This document shows positions 26,557 through 34,163 of a DNA stretch of 64,000 nt, piece after piece. Position 1 is the first letter of the stretch. Every line of letters starts with the position of its first letter. The position numbers and the translations under genes are program-made. The DNA comes from Fibrobacter succinogenes (GTDB lineage Bacteria; Fibrobacterota; Fibrobacteria; Fibrobacterales; Fibrobacteraceae), in assembly GCA_902756345.1 (NCBI GenBank), contig CACVQR010000009.1, positions 1 through 64,000 of the forward strand. Direction: 5' to 3'. The notes beneath the pieces were generated by a model. It had not been told where the DNA came from, did not search any database, and worked only from the letters and a program-made list of their open reading frames with translations.

Positions 26557-28482
26557 ATGGGGGTGCGCATGCACAAGTTTTCCTCGGGTGTTATAGCGGT
26601 TACCATTATCGCTGGGATGTTTGGAGGTTGCTCGGAATCGCCCGAAAGTGGGTTAACTCCCCCCGCCGAGGGCGATTCCCCAGCAACGACTCTTCCGGAT
26701 TCGTCAAATGCAGATTCTCTTCAAGAAATCAGCTCCGGAGCCATTGCTGGCGAAGTCAGCACCCATTCTTCGAGCGGACTCACTGCAACAAGTTCATCGG
26801 ACGTCTTGTTTATTAGCTCCTCCTCGTCTGGTGAACTTGTAGCCTCTCCAAGTTCTTCAAGCGGAACCGGATTTTCATATATTGCACCCGCAAATTTTAC
26901 CGATACCGTAAACGGCGTCTTATTTGACATGGTTCATGTTCCGGGAGGTTCGTACACACGCGGGTGCGACAACTGCGCCGAACAAGACAAAATTTACGAG
27001 ACTCCCGCGCACAAGGTAACCGTCAGCGACTACTTTATCGCCAAAACCGAAGTCACGGTCAGCCAATGGAACGCCGTCATGGGCGGCAAGAAAAACGCAT
27101 GGGAATCGGGGAATGCCCCCAAAATAGGCGTAAGTTGGTTTGACGCGAACAATTTCGCTTGTAAATTAGGGCAATTGACAGGCAGGCAATACCGCCTGCT
27201 TACCGATGCCGAATGGGAATTTGCAGCTCGCGGAGGTAAGGATGGGATTGCCGACGGCTTCAAATTCTCAGGAGGCAACGCCATTGACGATGTCGCCTGG
27301 TACTCCGAAAACAGCGGCGGCAAGGCACACGATGTCGCCACCAAAAAGCCTAACAAGCTCGGGCTCCACGACATGAGCGGAAATTCCTGGGAATGGGTGT
27401 ATGACTGGCTCGTGGGCTATACCGCAGGCGACAAAGTCAACCCGGTACAACTCACGGGGTCTGGCAACAAGACGCGACGTGGCGGCAGTTACGGCGAGCC
27501 CGCCGAATTCGCCCGGGTGAGCCGCCGGGCTATCCGTAGCCGCGATGGCGCCGCCGACATGGGATTTAGGCTAGGGGCCTCTACTGAACTTCCGCCGGGA
27601 ATGATTAGCGCCTGCGAAGCGGCGAACCCGAGCGACGCGGTTTGTGTCGGAGACAAAAACCGCGACTGCCGCCTCATTACCGCAGCCGACGAAGCCTGGA
27701 TCAGCGATGACTACACCGTTGTCATCGGCGAAGACGGAATTGCAGCCGTTTCAGGATTCCCGAACGTTTCTGGACAATGGTACACGCTCAACAACCGCAG
27801 CTTTAACGTGGTCACCAAAACTGGGACCAAGACGTACGCCTACTACGTATTCAGTCAAGATGAGCTCACCATGATCAGTGACGACGGCATTCCGTACCGC
27901 CTATACCGCCGTGCTGCAAGCGACGCTAAGAACAAGGTAAGCCTTACGACCGTAAGCAACCCGAAAACATTGGAACAGTTGATCGCCGCCGTTGAGCCCG
28001 AGCGCCTCGTGACAGACGAACAGCTCGCCCACCCCGACACAAGCGTGCGCGACCCGCGTATTGCTGCCGCAAGTGGATACACCTGGTTCTTTGACGGGCG
28101 CTGTTGCGGAGGCAACCACAAATACCGATTCCACCTCGACAAAAATGGCGACGCCGAATTCGTTGTAATGGATTATGACGATACGCACCACGAGAATATT
28201 CTCGCAAAAGGCCGCTGGTTCACTGTGGGTAACATCGGGCTACACATCGTGCTGAACGGGAAATACTTCAACTACCTCTACACCGCTGGCGAACGCACCA
28301 TGAGCTATAGCGAATACATGCCTGCAGGCCCCATTTTCTGCCACATTTCATTCCAAAGCTACGAACGAGGCGACTTCCGCATATTCAACAAGACCCTTTT
28401 CGATGACAAAATCAAGCGTCCCCGCGGCTTCAACGGCGAAAATCCCGTTTACGAACCAGGAGATTATCAGTGGGGGTCATAA
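26557..28482 (+). CDS. Lipoprotein with SUMF1/formylglycine-generating-like domain and novel C-terminal domain
   Basis: A 641-residue lipoprotein: signal with lipobox MFGGC (about residue 24), a Ser/Thr-rich linker with SSSS runs (about 45-110), a SUMF1-like domain (about 120-348; MVHVPGGSYTRGC, TEVTVSQWNAVM, RLLTDAEWEFAARGG, GLHDMSGNSWEWVYDW, RRGGSY, MGFRLG), and about 290 further residues with paired cysteines (CEAANPSDAVCVGDKNRDC; FDGRCCGGNHKYRF) that I do not recognise. SUMF1-like domains here are probably binding or structural; I do not see clear evidence for true formylglycine-generating activity. The stop overlaps the start of the next gene by one base. ATG 26569 is an alternative start. 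Confidence 0.82.
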   Translation: MGVRMHKFSSGVIAVTIIAGMFGGCSESPESGLTPPAEGDSPATTLPDSSNADSLQEISSGAIAGEVSTHSSSGLTATSSSDVLFISSSSSGELVASPSSSSGTGFSYIAPANFTDTVNGVLFDMVHVPGGSYTRGCDNCAEQDKIYETPAHKVTVSDYFIAKTEVTVSQWNAVMGGKKNAWESGNAPKIGVSWFDANNFACKLGQLTGRQYRLLTDAEWEFAARGGKDGIADGFKFSGGNAIDDVAWYSENSGGKAHDVATKKPNKLGLHDMSGNSWEWVYDWLVGYTAGDKVNPVQLTGSGNKTRRGGSYGEPAEFARVSRRAIRSRDGAADMGFRLGASTELPPGMISACEAANPSDAVCVGDKNRDCRLITAADEAWISDDYTVVIGEDGIAAVSGFPNVSGQWYTLNNRSFNVVTKTGTKTYAYYVFSQDELTMISDDGIPYRLYRRAASDAKNKVSLTTVSNPKTLEQLIAAVEPERLVTDEQLAHPDTSVRDPRIAAASGYTWFFDGRCCGGNHKYRFHLDKNGDAEFVVMDYDDTHHENILAKGRWFTVGNIGLHIVLNGKYFNYLYTAGERTMSYSEYMPAGPIFCHISFQSYERGDFRIFNKTLFDDKIKRPRGFNGENPVYEPGDYQWGS

Positions 28483-29531
28483 TGCGCACGTACATTTTCA
28501 TCTTTGCCACAGCATGTATTGCAGCACTCACGGCATGCAACGACAAAGTATCTAACCCCGATATTGAATCAAGCTCGTCCGACAAAGCCTCCAATCACTC
28601 CTGGATACCCGTGTCGTCGTCCGAGCAAGATTCCCCGGAATGGTCGTCTTCGGCCATGTCGTCTTCGACCATTCCGGCATACTCTTCTAGCGAACATATT
28701 CCACACGCTCTGTCTTCGTCCGCAGAACCATATGTCGACTATTCCTCTTCAATCGAGGAATCTTCTTCGTCCGCAATCATGGATACCTCTCCGGAAATCG
28801 TCTTGGACAAAGACGGATTCGCTACCGTCGCCGACGTCTACAAGAGCCTCGCCCCCGACGAAAAGGCGGTTTTTATCATCCGCCATTCCGAACGTGAAGA
28901 CGACGTGGCTTTGGAAACTGAACTCACCGCAAACGGAATCCAGATGGCGCGGGATCTAGGGGCAACCCTCAAGAGCGAAGAAGAATTCTCGTACGTCACT
29001 TCGGGATTCGTGCGCACGAACGAAACCGCAAACCAAATCTCAAAAGGACGCGGCGAAGCGACGTCCCCGAAACTCATCACGAATTACGACATTACCGGCA
29101 ATTGGTTTTTGAAAATTTCGGCCGACTCTCTCGCAAAGCAAGCGACCGCGCTCGGCCTAAAGGGCAGTTCAGTCGAACTGATGGCACGCTGGGCATACGA
29201 AGGCGGATACCCGGAAACATTTTACGAAATGGAGCCCCGCGCACAAGAATTCATGCAAGCGGTCATCCTGAAAAATTTATCCAAGTGGAAACGCATCACC
29301 ATCATGGTATCGCACGACATCTTTGTGATGCCACTCGCCGTTTTCGGTTCGCAGAAAAAGGTCGCCCTCAAGTATCACGAGGATTACCATTGGATTAACT
29401 TCATCGCGGGGCTAGCCGTTATTGCCGATGCGCAAAACAACCTGCGCTATATTCCTGTAAAAGGCGCCGATTCCGGCGTCATAGACTATCTGGCCCTCTA
29501 CATGGCCGAGCATAAGATTTACACCAAATAG
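28482..29531 (+). CDS. Lipoprotein with histidine phosphatase domain
   Basis: A 349-residue lipoprotein with lipobox LTAC (about residue 18), a long Ser-rich linker (about 28-100) and a histidine-phosphatase (phosphoglycerate mutase-like) domain (about 115-345). The first catalytic His lies in FIIRHSERED, followed by the usual LTANGIQMARDLG helix; the second His is in MVSHDIFVMPLAVF. Being exported and lipidated, it cannot act on cytoplasmic sugar phosphates, so it may be a phosphatase scavenging phosphate or acting on phosphorylated glycans. It is the second gene of an operon (TAATG overlap). The convergent PL1 gene ends only 3 bases beyond its stop, with no terminator visible. Confidence 0.85.
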   Translation: MRTYIFIFATACIAALTACNDKVSNPDIESSSSDKASNHSWIPVSSSEQDSPEWSSSAMSSSTIPAYSSSEHIPHALSSSAEPYVDYSSSIEESSSSAIMDTSPEIVLDKDGFATVADVYKSLAPDEKAVFIIRHSEREDDVALETELTANGIQMARDLGATLKSEEEFSYVTSGFVRTNETANQISKGRGEATSPKLITNYDITGNWFLKISADSLAKQATALGLKGSSVELMARWAYEGGYPETFYEMEPRAQEFMQAVILKNLSKWKRITIMVSHDIFVMPLAVFGSQKKVALKYHEDYHWINFIAGLAVIADAQNNLRYIPVKGADSGVIDYLALYMAEHKIYTK

Positions 29532-29534
29532 AAC

Positions 29535-31307
29535 CTAGAACATTACCCTGTAAGGGATCTGCCTGTCGAAGCGGCGACCCTTCAGGTCGCGGTATTCCTT
29601 ATGCGTAGCCCCGCGCATGTCGGCAGGGCGTGCACGACGAAGGTCCCGTATCACGGTTGTCGAATCCGTCGCCGTAGAATCACCCACGACAATGGACGTC
29701 GTGTCGGTCGCGGAGATATCGCGCGCAGTCGTGTCCTGCGGCTGCACAGTCGAAGTATCCGCGCCTGCCGACTTTTCCACCAGCACCTCGACGCGGCCCG
29801 TATATTCGGTATTGTCGTTGCCCTTCACGGTGTACTTGAACGAAGCAAGCCCGCTGAAATTCGCCTTGGGCGCAAACCTTGCCGTATAGCCGTCACCCGC
29901 AAGTTCCACGGTTCCGTTCTCCGCAGCAGACACGCTGTAGGTCGGCGATACATCCTTGAACCCGCGCGTAATCGTGCGCAGGTCAAAATCGAGGGACTTC
30001 CCGCCCGCAGCCGTCGCGTGCATGGCACCCAGCCAGTTGATATACTTCTCGATACGCACGTAGCCATCGCTTTCCTTGGTCATGGCATCATCTTTTGACT
30101 TGTCATAACCCATCGCCTCTTCGAAGTAATCCGGCATGCCGTCCTTGTCGGAATCGGTCGCGGCCTTCCCCGCAATCACCTCGCCCCAGCCGTTATTGGT
30201 CTTGAGCCCCATCGCGCCCACGCTCTTCACGAGCGCACCGGCCGTTCCAAGCGTATTCACCTGGTACCACACCAGCGAATCGATGTCGTCGTACGGAAGC
30301 ACGCCGCTCTGCGACGTCACGTAGCGCCACGCACTTGCTGCACTGAGCATCGGGCCCGATGTCGTAAGTTCGCTCCAGGGTTTCGCAAGTTCCTCGCCCA
30401 CGCCCTGATAATAATAAATGCTCGAAGGCCCGCCGTTCAGTTTTCCGTCGCGGTCCGTATCAATCATGTTGCCGCTCGCGTAGATACTCTGGTTTTTGTC
30501 TACCTGGAACCACGGATTACTCCCCTTCGGGCCATAGACAAAGTAATTGTTCACGATATCGTGATTAAAATGCGTGCTGGTATGCGTCGTGTAGCCCGCC
30601 TCGAAGTTGTATAGAATGTTGTTCACGAACACGTCGTTGATCTTGTCAAGCGGGTTTCGGTTGTGCGTGTTCACGAAGGCGTTGTAGTACCACGCCCAAG
30701 TGCCATCCACCGATTCGATGTGCGCACCGAACTGTTGCCCGATGGGGTTTGCAATCAGCGAGTTCTGCACCGTAATGCCCGTAACGCGGTAGCTTGCATT
30801 GTCCGAAGAACCGCCGAAGTTGTTCCACGGTGCAAGTTCCACCGAGCAGTGGTCCACAATTACGTTCTTGGAATCGTAAAGGTTGAGCGCATCGTCCTTT
30901 TCAGACGCGGTATTTTCGCCCGGACGAATTCGCAGGTAGCGGATAATGATATTACTCTGCTTGCCGGTACTGAGCTTGCCGCCGTGAATGGCGATTCCCT
31001 CGCCCGGGGCCGTCTGCCCCGCGATGGTAATGTTACTCTTGATGGAAACTGCCGTCTTGATGTTGATGATGCCACCCACGTCAAAAACCACGATGCGGTT
31101 ACCCTGGCTCACCGCATCGCGGAAAGAACCCGCACCGTCATCGTTCAGGTTCGTCACGTGATAAACGCTGCCGCCACGGCCACCCGTGACCTGCGCGCCA
31201 AAACCCAGCGCCTCAGGGAAAGCCAGCGGCTCGGCACCTGCCCCGATAAAACCAAACACTGTTAGGCAAAGCGCCGAAACTGTCGTTTTTGTACCAAACA
31301 TTCCCAT
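29535..31307 (-). CDS. Secreted pectate lyase-like protein (PL1 type)
   Basis: A 590-residue secreted protein with a signal peptide (about 1-25, ending GAGAE), a right-handed beta-helix of the PL1 type found widely in Bacteroidota (GGRGGSVYHVTNLNDDGAG, VFDVGGIINI, ITIAGQTAPGEGI, VIVDHCSVELAPW; to about 400), a DSDKDGMPDYFEEAMG calcium-loop segment (about 385-402), an Ig-like module (about 440-520), a D/T-rich linker, and a tail ending DLKGRRFDRQIPYRVMF that is shared with the GH43 at 58720. ATG 31325 is an alternative start. It lies 35 bases after the previous PL1 gene and is probably in the same operon. Confidence 0.87.
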   Translation of the reverse strand: MGMFGTKTTVSALCLTVFGFIGAGAEPLAFPEALGFGAQVTGGRGGSVYHVTNLNDDGAGSFRDAVSQGNRIVVFDVGGIINIKTAVSIKSNITIAGQTAPGEGIAIHGGKLSTGKQSNIIIRYLRIRPGENTASEKDDALNLYDSKNVIVDHCSVELAPWNNFGGSSDNASYRVTGITVQNSLIANPIGQQFGAHIESVDGTWAWYYNAFVNTHNRNPLDKINDVFVNNILYNFEAGYTTHTSTHFNHDIVNNYFVYGPKGSNPWFQVDKNQSIYASGNMIDTDRDGKLNGGPSSIYYYQGVGEELAKPWSELTTSGPMLSAASAWRYVTSQSGVLPYDDIDSLVWYQVNTLGTAGALVKSVGAMGLKTNNGWGEVIAGKAATDSDKDGMPDYFEEAMGYDKSKDDAMTKESDGYVRIEKYINWLGAMHATAAGGKSLDFDLRTITRGFKDVSPTYSVSAAENGTVELAGDGYTARFAPKANFSGLASFKYTVKGNDNTEYTGRVEVLVEKSAGADTSTVQPQDTTARDISATDTTSIVVGDSTATDSTTVIRDLRRARPADMRGATHKEYRDLKGRRFDRQIPYRVMF

Positions 31308-31342
31308 AATCGACCATCTTTTCATCTTATTATACTAAAAAT

Positions 31343-34012
31343 TTATCGCGTCAGGTAAAAGCCCCTATGTTTTCGCTGCTTCAAGAGGCGTCCCTGCGTG
31401 TCGTAGATGCGTCCAAGGCCATTTACATGCTTTCTCTGCGCACGCGGCCTTAACGATGTTGTCGTAGAATCTCCTGTCGCAGTCGTATCGCCCGCAACAA
31501 CAGATGTCGTGTCGTTTTCGTCTTGTCCGCCCTGCGAAGCGTTTACGGCAAGTCCCTGCGTCACGCCGATGTAGCGGCTAAAGGTATCGCCCGCGTTGTC
31601 CTTCAGCGTAAATTGCACGTAGCCCGCACCTGCAAAGCTGTCGGCGAGTTTCACCGTCAACCTGGAACCGTTCACGGTCGCCGTCACGCCCGTCGGGGCA
31701 GAAACGGTATAGGTTCCATTATCATAACCCGCAGTAAACTGGGAAAGGTCTATCACCTGGGTTTCGCCCTTCGCGAAGGTGTAGTGCGCGCGGGCCATCC
31801 ATTCCAGGTAGCGTTCCAGTTCCGTCCAGCCATCGCCCAGGCGGTCCCTGTTCGCTTCGCTAAAGTCACCGCTCTTCGACTTCGGATTGTACCCGTACAT
31901 ATTTTCCCACCAGTCAGGGAGCCCATCCAAATCGCTGTCGTAGTCGTCGGCCCGGATTTCGCTCGGGTAAGGTTCCCAGCCCTTGATGTTCGCCGTATCC
32001 TTCACGTCGGTTTCGCGGTCGGGAATACCCGCCATGCCACCCACGGAGCCCTTCATGCTGTAGGTTCCGTTCTTGGTCTCGTTTATCACGCGGGTGTCGT
32101 GATTGTCAAGTACCGGCATGCGCTGGCCCACATCGCTCAGCACATCCTTGTAGGCGGCCTTTGCGCTCTGAACAGTCGCGTACGAGGCAAAGAAGGGCTT
32201 GCTGTTCCAGGGTTCCCAATCCAGCACCTGCCCGCCGGAAAGCGAATACTCGCGACCGCAATTGTCGTTGGTGCCGTCGCAGGTGAACTTGCCGCCCGCA
32301 GCCTCGAGAATATTGTTGTGGTAGTAATACGCCTGCGAGCCCTTGCCCGTACCTTCGAACTGCGCACGCAATGTATAGCCGTGCAAGGTAGTGGCGGCGC
32401 CCTCCTTGTAGTAATTGCCCACGAAGTTCACCTCGTGCGCACCGCCATCGGTCACGCGGCTCACCCAGTTATAGACAACGTTGTTGAATATGTCGAGACG
32501 ACCCGCATAGTAGCCGTTCCCGTCGAGGCCACCGCCCAGGCTCCAGTTGCGGCCCGCATTGTGCGCAAGCAGGTTGTGGTGGAAGCTGCCGATATCGCCG
32601 CCGATAGTCGCCGCATACCCGTGTCCCGTCCCGACAGGGTAATTCTGGTGGTCCGCAATGTTCAGCGCTTCCGAAATCAGCGTGCGCTGCAGCGTAAGGT
32701 TCTTGCCGCCTCGGCTACTGAAGGCTTCGTCAATCGTCCAGCTGATACTCGCATGGTCCAATATGCTGTGGTCGCCACCGGTGAGTCCCATGCCGTCGTA
32801 GGTGGCGCCGTAGCCCAGGCGCACGCGCATGAAGCGGATGACCATGTCCTTGCCCGTGAACCCGATGGGGGCGCTCTTGATGGTAATACCCTTGCCGGGA
32901 GCCGTCTGCCCCGCAATCGTCACGTAATCCTGATTGCAGACCAGGCGCGATTTCAGCTGGATCATGCCCGACACCTTGAACACGATGGTACGCGGGCCAA
33001 TTTCTGCCGTGCACGCCTCGCGCAGGGAGCCTGCACCGTCGTCGTTCAGGTTCGTCACGTACACCACCTTGCCACCGCGGCCACCCAGGGCGTTGCGGCC
33101 ATAACCTTCGGCACCCTCGAACGCGACGCGGCCCGGCCTGAACGACCAGACATTCCCTGCCGTGACCGTTCCGTTCGCATCGACTTCATCAATGCGCCAG
33201 TAGTATGTCTGGAGCGGAGTCGTACCGCTCACCTTATACGAACTGCCGGATTGTTCACCCTTGTAAACCGCAGTGCTCGAGGACGTTGCCGCAAGCACTG
33301 CCGCCGAATCCGTCCCGAAATAGACGCGATGCTTTACAGCCGACTTCGCCGCCGTCCACGAAAGCGTCAGCGCCCCGCTTTCGTGCGAAGTGTGATAATC
33401 CAAATCCGCAGGCGAAGGCCCTGTCGCCTGTGCCGCCGCATTGGGCACGTTCAGTTCAAAGCCGTTCAGGGTAACCGTGCCCGTATTCAACTTTATCGCG
33501 GTCGAGGCACCCGTACCGCTTACATTAAAAGTCACGTAGGCAATCGCCGCCTCGCCTGTCGAGAGCGCACGATTCGTGGGCTTGACCGACGCCTGCTTCG
33601 AGTTGTTCACATAGACATCGATGCTGTTGCTTACCGCCGTCCCATCAACATTGTTCAGGTACAAAAGGAGGCTGTGCGTCCCTGCCGCAAGATTCGAGAA
33701 GGTGAGCGTAATCGCCCCGCCACCTTCGACCATCACGCCGTCGCACACAAGGCGCGCATAGCTCGGAGACTGCACCCCGGCCTTGTACCAGTTGGCCTTG
33801 AGGTTCGCGCTTCCGGCGACATTCACCTTCACGCCCGAAAGCGTCGTATCTTTCGAAGCGACACCCGAAACCACCCAGGGCACGTAATTCGGCTCCGTGA
33901 CCTCGCTCGAATTGCGACCGCTCATGTCAAAATCGACCTTGATAACGGGCGATGCAGCAAAGGCAAGCGCCGCCGAGAGGCCCAATACGCGAACAGAGTT
34001 CAAACATCCCAT
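31343..34012 (-). CDS. Secreted pectate lyase-like protein (PL1 type) with CBM-like and Fn3-like domains
   Basis: An 889-residue secreted protein: signal (about 1-20), an N-terminal jelly-roll (about 22-185, VIKVDFDMSGRN ... LNGFELNVP; carbohydrate-binding-like), an Fn3-like module (about 200-290), a PL1-type beta-helix (about 300-680, GGRGGKVVYVTNLNDDGAG, ITIAGQTAPGKGI, MRVRLGYG, SILDHASISW), a DLDGLPDWWENMYGY segment, an Ig-like module, a T/D-rich linker and a tail containing RIYDTQGRLLKQ. AAGGAG (34020-34025) fixes the start at 34012. The N-terminal part resembles domains that bind pectin. The gene sits between PL11 and another PL1, preceded by a leader hairpin and palindrome. Confidence 0.88.
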   Translation of the reverse strand: MGCLNSVRVLGLSAALAFAASPVIKVDFDMSGRNSSEVTEPNYVPWVVSGVASKDTTLSGVKVNVAGSANLKANWYKAGVQSPSYARLVCDGVMVEGGGAITLTFSNLAAGTHSLLLYLNNVDGTAVSNSIDVYVNNSKQASVKPTNRALSTGEAAIAYVTFNVSGTGASTAIKLNTGTVTLNGFELNVPNAAAQATGPSPADLDYHTSHESGALTLSWTAAKSAVKHRVYFGTDSAAVLAATSSSTAVYKGEQSGSSYKVSGTTPLQTYYWRIDEVDANGTVTAGNVWSFRPGRVAFEGAEGYGRNALGGRGGKVVYVTNLNDDGAGSLREACTAEIGPRTIVFKVSGMIQLKSRLVCNQDYVTIAGQTAPGKGITIKSAPIGFTGKDMVIRFMRVRLGYGATYDGMGLTGGDHSILDHASISWTIDEAFSSRGGKNLTLQRTLISEALNIADHQNYPVGTGHGYAATIGGDIGSFHHNLLAHNAGRNWSLGGGLDGNGYYAGRLDIFNNVVYNWVSRVTDGGAHEVNFVGNYYKEGAATTLHGYTLRAQFEGTGKGSQAYYYHNNILEAAGGKFTCDGTNDNCGREYSLSGGQVLDWEPWNSKPFFASYATVQSAKAAYKDVLSDVGQRMPVLDNHDTRVINETKNGTYSMKGSVGGMAGIPDRETDVKDTANIKGWEPYPSEIRADDYDSDLDGLPDWWENMYGYNPKSKSGDFSEANRDRLGDGWTELERYLEWMARAHYTFAKGETQVIDLSQFTAGYDNGTYTVSAPTGVTATVNGSRLTVKLADSFAGAGYVQFTLKDNAGDTFSRYIGVTQGLAVNASQGGQDENDTTSVVAGDTTATGDSTTTSLRPRAQRKHVNGLGRIYDTQGRLLKQRKHRGFYLTR

Positions 34013-34033
34013 ACAAAGCTCCTTTCTGCCCAC

Positions 34034-34063
34034 AAAAATACCCTCGGATTTGCTCCGGGGGTA
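34034..34063 (-). terminator. Terminator-like hairpin just before the PL1 start
   Basis: On the minus strand a 10-bp stem with one mismatch (34063-34054 and 34048-34039), loop of five, then five T (34038-34034), followed within 10 bases by the ribosome binding site of the PL1 gene. A separate terminator for the upstream gene lies at 34116-34145, so this one is in the leader. Confidence 0.55.
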
Positions 34064-34081
34064 GGGTAAAAGAAATTTCCA

Positions 34082-34097
34082 GTTGTCCGCGGACTAC
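34082..34097. promoter_or_regulatory. GTTGTC-type palindrome (operator candidate)
   Basis: GTTGTCCGCGGACTAC, identical over 16 bases to 16836-16851 and followed by CGG. It ends 18 bases before the leader hairpin. A second palindrome, GCACC-TGC-GGTGC, is at 34103-34115. Confidence 0.55.
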
Positions 34098-34115
34098 GGC
34101 GGGCACCTGCGGTGC

Positions 34116-34145
34116 AAAAAAAACGCCCCGGCTTCCGCCGAGACG
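34116..34145 (-). terminator. Terminator of the PL11 gene
   Basis: On the minus strand CGTCTCGGC (34145-34137), loop GGAA, GCCGGGGCG (34132-34124), then eight T (34123-34116). It starts 18 bases after the PL11 stop. Confidence 0.85.
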
Positions 34146-34163
34146 TATCGTTTAGTTAGGAAA

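Noticed and set aside
31523..34069. Very long plus-strand open frame (about 848 codons) opposite the PL1 gene
   Set aside because: It is the antisense shadow of a strongly codon-biased gene: no signal, no recognisable domain, Arg/His/Val-rich composition. The minus frame shows a clear PL1 lyase.
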